Source: Winogradskyella vidalii (GTDB taxonomy: Bacteria; Bacteroidota; Bacteroidia; Flavobacteriales; Flavobacteriaceae). From it: a DNA stretch of 64,000 nt. The notes beneath the pieces are model-generated. The model was given only the letters and a program-made list of their open reading frames with translations, had not been told where the DNA came from and made no database searches. Position numbers and translations under genes: made by a program. Location of the stretch: NCBI RefSeq assembly GCF_013403955.1, contig NZ_JABFDG010000008.1, positions 124,001 to 188,000 of the forward strand. Reading direction: 5' to 3'. Numbering within the stretch: the first letter of the stretch is position 1; every line of letters starts with the position of its first letter. Below, piece after piece: positions 8,086-15,646 of the stretch.

Positions 8086-10041
8086 ATGGAACACAATTCA
8101 ACCTTCCCTATAAAACAAAATGAATTAGATATGCTTCGCGATGAAGCAACATCTTATCTCAAGTCTATACAGTGGGAGCAAGGACAGCGTGCAAAGCATA
8201 AAGATGACGATGCTAAAGACGAATCTATACTCTTGTATTTATCTCGAGCCAACAATGGCAGCAACGTTAATGTTATTTCGGTGTCTAAAACTATTTTAGC
8301 CTTAAAAAAGCGTTTGTTACCCGAATCTGTAGCGCTTCCTATTGCTTTAAATCAAGCCTTGTATGCGGTACAAGAAGGCTTAACTTTAGGAGTCTGGATT
8401 AAGGATTCTTATTATGATGCTTCAGGCTTATCGAGTTTGAATGAAAATAAATCAGCATTAGATCGGTCTGGAAAACGCGAGTACGAAAGTAAAATGCATA
8501 CAGCAACCGCTTTTATGTTATTTGCTTCCGCCTATAAGATTCTACACGATTTAAAACCCCATGCATCTGATGATTTATCAGTGATGAAACAGAAGTTTGC
8601 AGGTATTCCTGAAGTGTCTTTTATGACGCCTTTAAAGGGAATTTCGTGTCAGTTATTTTATTACGATAAATATTTAGGGCATCCTGAAATTATTTCGTCA
8701 GATAAAGATGTTATCGATTTTACAGTAGTCTATTTTGAAGCTTTAATCGATGAAATTCAACTTCGAAAAAGCACTTTAGAATATACAGAAACCATTTTAG
8801 ACCGAACGTATAAACTAGAAAACTCAGATTTTGCTGTTTCGGGTTGGGATAATGTATTTCAAGGGACAGCAAAGAGTATTGAGTTTAATAAAATTCAATT
8901 TGAACAAATTGTAGGTAACCGAGATGCTAAGCATTTTGCACGACGTTTAACAGAACGTATGTTGAGCTATGATTTTGAAGCTAAAAAGAACCCATTTCAA
9001 GAATTAGGTGGTTTTATGCCCGTGTTTATGGGGTACGGTATTCCGGGAACAGGAAAAAGTATGCTCATCGCTGCTATTGCAACACGATTAAAAGAACATG
9101 CCGATCATTTAGATATTCCATTTTTGTTTCACCCCATGCCAGACACGTTGATTAGTACCTTTCAAGGAGGTTCTGCAGAAAAAATGGTGGAGTGGATGAA
9201 ACCTATGCAAGACCCTACAAAATTGATTTTTGCGCCAATTGATGATGCCGAAAATAACCTACAAGAACGTACAGCGCAAGGTGTTTCTGCAGGTGTAAAA
9301 GAAGTGATTGGTGTCTTTTTAAGATATACCGAAGGTGCTTATGCAGTGAATTATGGTAATAGTTCCATTGGTTTATTTACCAATTTACCAGAAATGTTAG
9401 ATAAAGCTGTAATTTCTCGTGTTCAGGGTCGATTTAAAATTGATGGTGCACGTACCGAACACGATTTTGTAGACCAAGATTATATCTGGTGGAAGAAGTT
9501 ACAAGATACGATGCCAGATTTTGTAAACATGAACGATCCTGAGGCTTATAAATATTTGTCCGATCAGAGTTTAGCCAATAGTATGGGCGAAATCTTAAAT
9601 TTGGTTGAAAATCCAACTGAAGAACGCGTGCATGATACGTTTGATAAAGTTGAAAAGTTGCATCAAAACAATGACCACATGTTTTATGCGGCTTTATATA
9701 AAGAGATTCAAAAGATATTTCCGTTTTTCTCGTCTAGAGATGTTCGGAATATTCAATCAGCTATTTCATTACGTTTAACCGATTTCGATTTAGAGAAAGA
9801 TTGGTTTGAAAACCCAGAAACCTATTTTAAAAAGGATTATGACACCAAATTTAATATGCTTCAAGAGTTAATGAAATCGAATATGAAAGGTTTAAACTTT
9901 TCAGATATAAGACGACAAGAAGTAATTCGGTATTTAGATAACGTGGCAAACATTGCAGATACCGATTTTAAACGTAAAGTGGATGCAAGAGTGAATCAAT
10001 TGAATATTGAAACAGAAGCTAGAGCGCAGTTTGGAAAGTAA
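8086..10041 (+). CDS. AAA+ family ATPase with unusual Walker B
   Basis: The 651-residue protein has an N-terminal helical region of about 300 residues of unknown type and then one AAA domain. Walker A is GYGIPGTGKS (316-325, Lys324, Ser325). Walker B is LIFAPIDDAE with Asp386-Asp387 where most AAA proteins have Asp-Glu. A sensor-1 like TNLPEMLDKAVISRVQGRF (432-450) contains Asn433 and arginine candidates 445 and 449, matching the classic AAA block. The C-terminal 200 residues are helical. No membrane segment or protease motif is visible. An upstream in-frame TTG at 8065 would add seven residues (MKLKLKT); the ATG at 8086 is preferred. Such ATPases remodel protein complexes; the partners are probably the flanking genes. 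Confidence 0.85.
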   Translation: MEHNSTFPIKQNELDMLRDEATSYLKSIQWEQGQRAKHKDDDAKDESILLYLSRANNGSNVNVISVSKTILALKKRLLPESVALPIALNQALYAVQEGLTLGVWIKDSYYDASGLSSLNENKSALDRSGKREYESKMHTATAFMLFASAYKILHDLKPHASDDLSVMKQKFAGIPEVSFMTPLKGISCQLFYYDKYLGHPEIISSDKDVIDFTVVYFEALIDEIQLRKSTLEYTETILDRTYKLENSDFAVSGWDNVFQGTAKSIEFNKIQFEQIVGNRDAKHFARRLTERMLSYDFEAKKNPFQELGGFMPVFMGYGIPGTGKSMLIAAIATRLKEHADHLDIPFLFHPMPDTLISTFQGGSAEKMVEWMKPMQDPTKLIFAPIDDAENNLQERTAQGVSAGVKEVIGVFLRYTEGAYAVNYGNSSIGLFTNLPEMLDKAVISRVQGRFKIDGARTEHDFVDQDYIWWKKLQDTMPDFVNMNDPEAYKYLSDQSLANSMGEILNLVENPTEERVHDTFDKVEKLHQNNDHMFYAALYKEIQKIFPFFSSRDVRNIQSAISLRLTDFDLEKDWFENPETYFKKDYDTKFNMLQELMKSNMKGLNFSDIRRQEVIRYLDNVANIADTDFKRKVDARVNQLNIETEARAQFGK

Positions 10042-10187
10042 TGTAAAAATTAAAAGTCTTTGTCTTTCTGTCAGAGTGAGGAATAACCGAAAAGGAGTCT
10101 TATTATAGGGTAACCTAGCGAACAGATTGCCCTAGCGAATAAAAAAGTTAGTTTCGTAATGATATAAAGTAGAATGATTTGTTAAAC

Positions 10188-10787
10188 ATGAATAAACTAA
10201 AAAACATAACCAAAACCACGCTCTCAAAAGAGTGGGCAACATTAGTCCGAATTGATTACGATTATCAATTTAAAAATGGCGAATGGAAATCAGTATCAAG
10301 AGAAAGTTATAATCGTGGCAATGGCGCGGCTATTTTATTGTATAATCCTGAAAAAGGTAGCGTGATTTTAACGAAGCAATTTAGGATGCCAATTTATGAA
10401 GCTAATAAAGAAGAAGGGATGTCTATTGAAGTTTGTGCAGGTGCTATAGACAATAATGATGATGCTTTAGAGACAATAATTAGAGAAACAGAAGAGGAGG
10501 TCGGTTATAAAATTACTGATGCACAAGAAGTGTTAACCGCCTATACCTCACCAGGCGCTTTAACTGAAAAAATGTTTTTATTCGTTGCAGCATATAATGA
10601 TGCCATGAAAGTTAACGAAGGTGGTGGCTTAGATAGTGAGAATGAAGAATTAGAGGTTTTGGAGCTATCGTTTTCTGATGCCATAGAGATGATTGCAAAC
10701 CATGAAATTATTGACGCAAAAACGATAATGTTAATACAGTATGCTCAGATTCATAATCTATTAACTCCTGCGAAAACAGGAGTCTGA
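10188..10787 (+). CDS. NudK-like Nudix hydrolase (nucleoside-diphosphate-sugar pyrophosphatase type)
   Basis: The 199-residue protein has a Nudix box from about Gly85: the end reads IIRETEEEVGY, matching REUxEExGU, while the first conserved Glu is Asp. Flanking motifs AVxxAGAIDNNDDALE-like and TSPGALTEKMFLFVA are typical of the GDP-mannose/ADP-ribose pyrophosphatase group that includes E. coli NudK. It should hydrolyse a nucleoside diphosphate linked to a sugar with Mg2+ in the cytosol. An upstream TTG would add three residues; ATG 10188 is preferred. The last codons overlap a REP-like palindrome (10764-10783), which may have replaced the original C-terminus. It sits inside the AAA+ run, about 145 bases after the ATPase. 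Confidence 0.85.
   Translation: MNKLKNITKTTLSKEWATLVRIDYDYQFKNGEWKSVSRESYNRGNGAAILLYNPEKGSVILTKQFRMPIYEANKEEGMSIEVCAGAIDNNDDALETIIRETEEEVGYKITDAQEVLTAYTSPGALTEKMFLFVAAYNDAMKVNEGGGLDSENEELEVLELSFSDAIEMIANHEIIDAKTIMLIQYAQIHNLLTPAKTGV
10764..10783 (+). repeat. REP-like palindrome forming the 3' end of the Nudix gene
   Basis: ACTCCTG and CAGGAGT are perfect 7-base arms around CGAAAA, followed by CTGATGAAA. The form resembles the short CCTGCGAAAGCAGG-type palindromes dispersed in many flavobacterial genomes. The stop codon of the Nudix gene lies two bases after the right arm. Confidence 0.55.
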
Positions 10788-10865
10788 TGAAATTTTAAAA
10801 ATAATACAATAATAAACGCTGCTAATTGCTGTGGAACTCAGCGAAATTCAGAGTAAACGATGAGA

Positions 10866-10883
10866 TTCCCACTTTCATGGGAA
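10866..10883 (+). repeat. REP-like palindrome just upstream of the 411-aa gene
   Basis: TTCCCA and TGGGAA are perfect 6-base arms around CTTTCA, preceded by GATGAGA. The arrangement resembles the GAGATTCC...GGAAT dispersed elements of flavobacteria. It ends seven bases before the preferred ATG at 10890. Confidence 0.5.
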
Positions 10884-10889
10884 ATGAAT

Positions 10890-12125
10890 ATGCAAAAACT
10901 AAAACAAGCCAATTTATACCGAAGTGAACTTATTCCCATAAGCGGAAAACTAGTAGAGCGTTATAATGAATGCTTAAAAACTTTAGGTTTTACCGAAACA
11001 AAACTCACCTCATTTTTTATTGATGGTATGGGATGGAGTCCTGAAATTGCTAAAGAAAAAAATGATACGGCATACCTTAATCACGGTGAGGCCAACCCAC
11101 ATGGCATTATAATTTCGCCATTACAAAAAGGTAAACCGGTTTACTTGCCTTATCATTCGTTTGATAAAGATATGATGCATCAGGTGTTTAAAATACATGG
11201 TCCAAAAATTAATGATATTACAAGAGATTCGGCAATTTGTATCGGATTCGACCAAAATATTGATGTTTTTTATGAGCCTTTAGATATCTTAAAATACGAT
11301 GATATTACTATCAATTTTAGGTTGATTGATAACTTAGAACAGATTCAAAAAGAGCAATTGCATCTCGTTGAAAAATTTAAAAGAGATAACAATTTTATAG
11401 ACGAAAATCTTCATCAGCAATTATTAGATTCCGCTAAGAATCATGGCGATTTACGCGATAGAGATTTAAGTTTACATGCTTTACATTTTTCTACCAATTC
11501 ATTTTATACAAGAGCGTTTGGTGGTGTATACTTACTTCGAGATTTTATAAAACCGATGGTGATTTTTAAAAGTAAGGATACTTACAAAGAAGCCATTAAA
11601 GATACGGTTCATGATGTGTTGATTTATCATATCTCACAACCCGAATTAATCGATAAGCTGAAAGACTATATTATCATTGAATGTGACTTAGAACACGTTG
11701 TAAAAACACCAAATTACGACCGTATTAAAAAATATGAACTCGCTCAATTTTTAAAGGATACCGCACACCCCATAAAAGATATATTGAATGATAAGGTGTT
11801 GTTTCGAAGTTATCTGAATAAGATAGATATTGAAGCAAGAAAACAAGTGATGAGTGTTGAGTTATATCTTGAAAAATTAGAACGTAGTAATGCTTATAAG
11901 CTTGAAGATATCGTGAATCAATCATTGTATTTTGCTTTGCACTTACCGCATTCATCACTGTCTTCAGAGCATCGCGATTTAATTCATAAATTACTGATTA
12001 ACATTGCACCAAAAGATGTTTTGTTCTTGTATTGGTACGATAAAGAGCAGTTTTATAAACATTATGAAACTTGGGATGATTCCTTTAAGGATTGGGTGAT
12101 TGATAGGATTGGTAATAATATATAA
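10890..12125 (+). CDS. Protein of unknown function in the AAA+ run
   Basis: The chosen start MQKLKQANLYRSELIPISG gives 411 residues. In-frame ATGs at 10860 and 10884 also exist, but the first would translate a REP-like palindrome, so I prefer 10890. The protein is soluble. Its N-terminal third has TKLTSFFIDGMGWSPEIA and LNHGEANPHGIIISP, a predicted beta-rich domain. The C-terminal half is helical and ends KDWVIDRIGNNI. I recognise no enzyme motif. It may belong to one of the uncharacterised Bacteroidota DUF families, but I could not check. It follows the Nudix gene by about 100 bases, and its end abuts the inserted four-helix-bundle cassette. Confidence 0.78.
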   Translation: MQKLKQANLYRSELIPISGKLVERYNECLKTLGFTETKLTSFFIDGMGWSPEIAKEKNDTAYLNHGEANPHGIIISPLQKGKPVYLPYHSFDKDMMHQVFKIHGPKINDITRDSAICIGFDQNIDVFYEPLDILKYDDITINFRLIDNLEQIQKEQLHLVEKFKRDNNFIDENLHQQLLDSAKNHGDLRDRDLSLHALHFSTNSFYTRAFGGVYLLRDFIKPMVIFKSKDTYKEAIKDTVHDVLIYHISQPELIDKLKDYIIIECDLEHVVKTPNYDRIKKYELAQFLKDTAHPIKDILNDKVLFRSYLNKIDIEARKQVMSVELYLEKLERSNAYKLEDIVNQSLYFALHLPHSSLSSEHRDLIHKLLINIAPKDVLFLYWYDKEQFYKHYETWDDSFKDWVIDRIGNNI

Positions 12126-12132
12126 GGGTATT

Positions 12133-12181
12133 AAGCACGAAGCACGAAGCATGAAGCATGAAGCATGAAACATGAAGAATG
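12133..12181 (+). repeat. Left heptamer array of the four-helix-bundle cassette
   Basis: About six tandem 7-base units can be read: two GCACGAA, then three GCATGAA, then the degenerate ACATGAA. It starts eight bases after the upstream stop codon. Confidence 0.8.
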
Positions 12182-12212
12182 TTGTATAATTTTTAAATTA
12201 AAAGATATACTT

Positions 12213-12566
12213 ATGAAATTTAAGTTTGAAGGTTTAATTATATGGCAAAAAGGAATGGATTTAGGTGAGGATATGGATAAATTGGCAGATATTTTTCCTA
12301 AAAAAGAAATTTATAATTTATCTTCACAAGTAAGAAGGGCTTCGGATTCTGTTGCATTGAATATTTCTGAAGGTTCAATTTTGCAATCCGGACCAGAGTT
12401 TAGAAAATTTCTAGGCTATGCCATTCGTTCTATTGCTGAAGTTGTAACTTGTTTACACAAAGCCAAAAGGAGAAAATATATTGATGATATCAATTTTGAA
12501 AAATATTATAAAGTTTGTTTCGACTTAATGAACATGACAATTGCTTTTAGAAATAAAATTAAATAA
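12213..12566 (+). CDS. Four-helix-bundle protein (23S rRNA intervening-sequence / S23 type)
   Basis: The 117-residue protein starting MKFKFEGLIIWQKGMDL has the family's hallmarks: an N-terminal LIIWQKGMDLGEDMDKL helix, then FPKKEIYNLSSQVRRASDSVALNISEG split as two helices, FRKFLGYAIRSIAEVVTCL and a final amphipathic helix. An earlier in-frame ATG at 12165 would translate the heptamer repeat and is unlikely. Members occur in intervening sequences of 23S rRNA genes and as stand-alone cassettes; related proteins (Avd) assist diversity-generating retroelements. The basic surface suggests nucleic acid binding. No rRNA or reverse transcriptase is nearby. It interrupts an otherwise related run of genes and is flanked by inverted heptamer arrays. 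Confidence 0.88.
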   Translation: MKFKFEGLIIWQKGMDLGEDMDKLADIFPKKEIYNLSSQVRRASDSVALNISEGSILQSGPEFRKFLGYAIRSIAEVVTCLHKAKRRKYIDDINFEKYYKVCFDLMNMTIAFRNKIK

Positions 12567-12613
12567 ATAAAAATATTAATTAAGTAGGAGAAATTTTAAA
12601 GCAAGGAGAGTCA

Positions 12614-12647
12614 AACTTCATGCTTCAAGCTTCCAACTTCCAACTTT
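12614..12647 (-). repeat. Right heptamer array of the four-helix-bundle cassette
   Basis: Read on the plus strand the units are TTCATGC, TTCAAGC, TTCCAAC, TTCCAAC. Their complements (GCATGAA, GCTTGAA, GTTGGAA) match the left array, so the two ends are inverted. The next gene starts 7 bases later. Confidence 0.75.
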
Positions 12648-12653
12648 ATAACC

Positions 12654-13196
12654 ATGGGCATAGAACTAGTAATCTTCATCGCAGCTATTTTATTTGGAAT
12701 TTTTCTCTACTGGAGAGAGTCCAATGGAAATGGAGCGTATCGTTTTTTAAATAAAATAGTGAACAGCAAAGAACTTCAAATGGGAGCGGATAACCCCAAA
12801 GGATTTGTCTATAAACAATCCCTTTTACCACGAATTATATTTGTAGTAAGCTTGGTTTTGGTTTCCGCATTAATTGTAGAGTTTCTAACACCAATCAGTG
12901 TTTTTAGTAGTTATAACGGAGTTTCAGCTTTTGCTTCTTTTGCTGTTGGAACACTTTTAGGGACTTATATTGCGGGCTTTATAATTACGTCGTCTGATGT
13001 TATTGAAGCACAAAGTGAATCCTTGGAAGATCGGTTTGAAGACGCTGTAGAAAAAGGAAAAGATTTTTTAGAAGATTTAAAAAACAAGGATAATAAAGCC
13101 GTTGAAGAAGCTAAAAAGGAAATTGAAAAAGAACCAGAAGTTAAAATGAACGAAAAAAGTGCAAGAGAGCGCTTAAAAGATAAAGGACTTATGTAG
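12654..13196 (+). CDS. Small membrane protein with charged cytoplasmic tail, AAA+ run
   Basis: The 180-residue protein has an N-terminal helix at about 2-18 (IELVIFIAAILFGIFLYW), a second at about 60-78 (RIIFVVSLVLVSALIVEFL) and a third at about 90-112 (GVSAFASFAVGTLLGTYIAGFII). A highly charged helical tail follows from about 117 to the end (DRFEDAVEKGKDFLEDLKNK, EAKKEIEKEPEVK, ARERLKDKGLM). The tail looks like a soluble coiled-coil docking arm. It is followed 114 bases later by the large membrane protein. I recognise no characterised family. The pairing suggests a membrane module for the upstream ATPase system; that is inference. Confidence 0.78.
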   Translation: MGIELVIFIAAILFGIFLYWRESNGNGAYRFLNKIVNSKELQMGADNPKGFVYKQSLLPRIIFVVSLVLVSALIVEFLTPISVFSSYNGVSAFASFAVGTLLGTYIAGFIITSSDVIEAQSESLEDRFEDAVEKGKDFLEDLKNKDNKAVEEAKKEIEKEPEVKMNEKSARERLKDKGLM

Positions 13197-13284
13197 CTCA
13201 AAATGTCAATCTGAGCGCAGATGAAGCATCTCATTTTACAATTTGAATCTTAAATAATTATAACTATTAATTTAAACGAGGAGA

Positions 13285-13302
13285 TTCCTGTTTTTAAAGG
13301 AA
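13285..13302 (+). repeat. Degenerate REP-like palindrome before the 565-aa gene
   Basis: TTCCT and AGGAA arms surround GTTTTTAA. The context GAGGAGATTCCT...AGGAAGAATTACC resembles the palindrome before the 411-aa gene, and here too the element lies within ten bases of the following ATG. A further REP-like fragment (GTCAATCTGAGCGCAGATGA) is at about 13205-13224. Confidence 0.4.
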
Positions 13303-13310
13303 GAATTACC

Positions 13311-15008
13311 ATGATAAAAAACTACTGGAATAAAGGCGGCAAACAAAAACGGATTACCATTTTTGTAACATTACTAATACTTGTGTTATTGTTCTTTTTT
13401 AGAGACGATTACCAACCTGTTTTATTGTTTATACGAAAGTATATCTTCATTATATTAATCAGTTTCCTCATGCTGTTTTTAGGGTTGCGTAAATTCAGGA
13501 AGTCTGCACATGTTGGTAGTCGCTTAGGAATTTTAGCTTTACTTATTGTGTTTTTCGGATTGTTATATGTCGCAGGATGGCATTATAAAATGTACGATTA
13601 TATGAAGACTTATAATGTGTTCAATAATTTAAACAAGGTTGAAATTCACGAATTACCATTCACGCAAAACGAACGTATTCAACCGCTTCGAAATGTACAT
13701 TCTATGGGAAGAGAAAGTGTAGGCGAAACTAAAGATGTGTCTTTGCCACATTTGGTAAGAGTTGATGACCAAAATAAATGGACAATGGCAATTCAACCGA
13801 GTGAAAACTACATGATGCAGCGCATGAACGATAATACCGAAGAAGTATTTTCGGTGAGTAGTACAACGCCTTTTCCTAGATTTTCAAACGAAAATCGAAT
13901 TGATGTTACATTTTCTATAGGTGAAACCTTATTATTTAGTAGAAATACTTATAACGCCGTAGTACAGCGTTTTAATCCTTGGATGTTATTCAATTACGAA
14001 CCAAGTGACACGTTCTATATGAAAAATGATAACGATGAATGGGTAGAAGTAGTGAGCTTAATAAAATGGAAAGGATTTTTGTTTCCATACCCAACCTTTG
14101 GGGGGGTGATGATTATTGATAATGGCGCGCATAATTTTAACGATTATGTAGAGCGTATTATGATTGGTAAAGGCACCTTTGTGAGTCCGGATAAAATTAA
14201 GAATTATCCATTTTTAACCAAGCAGAATACTTTATCAGAAAAAGTATCGCAACTGCAAGCGGAATCACTGAAGTTTTTAGGTGGTTTTAGTGACCCTTTA
14301 CCATGGAATATGGAAACAGCCGTGAAAATTCCTGTGATGCCAAAAGACCAAAATCAACAACCTTATGTCACGGATTTTGATTTTTCAGGCTCTAATACCG
14401 ATGCTTATAGTGGTTTATACCATTGGTTTGGTTTGGAACCGGTAGGGGATGAGCGTACCAGCTTAAGCTATAGTGTGTTTGTGCCAGCTGATGGTACTGA
14501 TAATTTGTATTATTATGACCACGCGACTAAAAAAGAAGGCTATGCAGGTGTTTCAGCCATGCCTTTAAAAGTTAAGGAATCTCGAAAAGAATACGATTGG
14601 AGTGCGAGTACACCAGTAGAATTTAGACCTTATATAAAAGATATTGCTGGTAGAAAGCGTATGTTTTTCTTAGGAACCGTTTCTTCTATCAGTTCTACTA
14701 ATGCACAACAATTTGATGGTTCAGCAACACCAGATTTAGTGTTAATAGACAGCGAATATAAAGATGTGATTTGGATTGATGTAAAACATCCAAGCACTTG
14801 GGATGAAGAAGTCTATAATCAACTTAATGAGGCTTGGCGAGCAAGTGAGGGTATTGGGTATTTTTACAACGAACAACCAAAAGATAAGGATGTTATAGAA
14901 CAGCAGATGGACTCTATAAATCGTATTCCAAAAGTAGAAGATAATTCAGCTATAATTAATGAATTACAACGTCAGTTAGATTCTTTAAAGGCAGTTAGTG
15001 CCCAATAG
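13311..15008 (+). CDS. Large membrane protein with extracytoplasmic domain, AAA+ run
   Basis: The 565-residue protein has three or four N-terminal membrane helices (about 14-27, 36-60 and 74-93: IFVTLLILVLLFFF, KYIFIILISFLMLFLGL, LGILALLIVFFGLLYVAGW). A long domain follows, with Trp/Tyr-rich segments such as SLPHLVRVDDQNKWTMAIQP, RFNPWMLFNYEPSD and KWKGFLFPYPTFGGVMIID. The C-terminal part ends in a helical Gln/Glu-rich stretch (NELQRQLDSLKAVSAQ). I recognise no enzyme motif and no named family. It is the last gene of the run and is closed by a strong terminator. Together with the small membrane protein before it, it may be the membrane target or platform of the ATPase. Function unknown. Confidence 0.8.
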   Translation: MIKNYWNKGGKQKRITIFVTLLILVLLFFFRDDYQPVLLFIRKYIFIILISFLMLFLGLRKFRKSAHVGSRLGILALLIVFFGLLYVAGWHYKMYDYMKTYNVFNNLNKVEIHELPFTQNERIQPLRNVHSMGRESVGETKDVSLPHLVRVDDQNKWTMAIQPSENYMMQRMNDNTEEVFSVSSTTPFPRFSNENRIDVTFSIGETLLFSRNTYNAVVQRFNPWMLFNYEPSDTFYMKNDNDEWVEVVSLIKWKGFLFPYPTFGGVMIIDNGAHNFNDYVERIMIGKGTFVSPDKIKNYPFLTKQNTLSEKVSQLQAESLKFLGGFSDPLPWNMETAVKIPVMPKDQNQQPYVTDFDFSGSNTDAYSGLYHWFGLEPVGDERTSLSYSVFVPADGTDNLYYYDHATKKEGYAGVSAMPLKVKESRKEYDWSASTPVEFRPYIKDIAGRKRMFFLGTVSSISSTNAQQFDGSATPDLVLIDSEYKDVIWIDVKHPSTWDEEVYNQLNEAWRASEGIGYFYNEQPKDKDVIEQQMDSINRIPKVEDNSAIINELQRQLDSLKAVSAQ

Positions 15009-15034
15009 AGTTTTGATTACTTTAGAATAAATAC

Positions 15035-15073
15035 AGACCTGTCAAGTTTATAAACCTGACAGGTCTTTTTTTA
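15035..15073 (+). terminator. Terminator closing the AAA+ run
   Basis: AGACCTGTCA...TGACAGGTCT form a stem of at least 10 bp that continues with one mismatch (AGTTTA/TAAACC), followed by a T-rich tract. The palindrome AACCTGACAGGT is also a recurrent intergenic element in flavobacteria. It separates the next small gene from the run. Confidence 0.8.
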
Positions 15074-15140
15074 TTTATCCTGATGAGTTTATTTGTAACA
15101 AAATCAACTACTTATCGACTTATAATGTAAAAGTGATATT

Positions 15141-15611
15141 ATGGGTTACATGGGGTTTGGTTTGCAAAAATGGATTTATACGATGCGACCGCGTCAACCA
15201 TTTTCTATGCAACGCAAAGGCTCATTTACTGATGTTCCAACCTATAGTCGAAAATTTAAACTTCAACATTCTAAAACTAAAGGGAGCTATAATTTTGGTA
15301 TTATTTTGTTCTTTATTATGGTTTTAATTGTTGTGTTATCAGTGCCGCATTGGATAGCGGATGCTAGGTTACGACACGAGCAAGAATTGGCTTGGGCTAT
15401 CAAAAGAGATAAAGAGGCATTTGACTTCTTATTAAAATCTGGAAAATGGCGATTAAGCAACGGACGAATTTCTGCAGCCTCTTCAGAATTTAAATTAGCG
15501 CAGGCCATTCTTCCTGAAGACAAAGAATTGAATGTTTTAATTTTAGAAACCTTACAAATACTATGCTTAGAGTATAATCAGAATTGCAATGATTTAGATC
15601 AGTTGGAGTAG
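15141..15611 (+). CDS. Single-helix membrane protein with basic N-terminus and TPR-like C-terminus
   Basis: The 156-residue protein starts MGYMGFGLQKWIYTMRPRQP. A strongly basic cytoplasmic segment (residues 1-50) leads to one membrane helix at about 51-70 (FGIILFFIMVLIVVLSVPHW). The outer part has two helical hairpins (ISAASSEFKLAQAILPEDKEL, then a Cys-containing tail LCLEYNQNCNDLDQ). These resemble one TPR unit. No family name is recognised, though the N-terminus looks conserved-type. It lies after the terminator of the preceding run and is probably its own transcript. It is convergent with hutG. Confidence 0.75.
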   Translation: MGYMGFGLQKWIYTMRPRQPFSMQRKGSFTDVPTYSRKFKLQHSKTKGSYNFGIILFFIMVLIVVLSVPHWIADARLRHEQELAWAIKRDKEAFDFLLKSGKWRLSNGRISAASSEFKLAQAILPEDKELNVLILETLQILCLEYNQNCNDLDQLE

Positions 15612-15646
15612 GAGCTTACGTATACACTAGCTTAATAGAAATGCTT

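Larger units (their letters stand above)
12133..12647. mobile_element. Four-helix-bundle gene cassette bounded by inverted heptamer arrays
   Basis: A 515-base unit sits exactly between the 411-aa gene (stop 12125) and the next gene (ATG 12654). Its left end is a tandem of heptamers of the type GCACGAA/GCATGAA on the plus strand. Its right end carries heptamers of the type TTCATGC/TTCAAGC/TTCCAAC, which are the same sequence class on the opposite strand. One gene is inside. No transposase or recombinase is present, so if it moves it must do so by another route. The mobile-element call is inference from structure. Confidence 0.45.

Noticed and set aside
10108..10141. Short direct repeat CTAGCGAA twice after the ATPase gene
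   Set aside because: Only eight bases and a single pair; within chance for an intergenic stretch.
12126..12212. ATG at 12165 as start of the four-helix-bundle protein
   Set aside because: It would translate the heptamer array; the family N-terminus begins at 12213.
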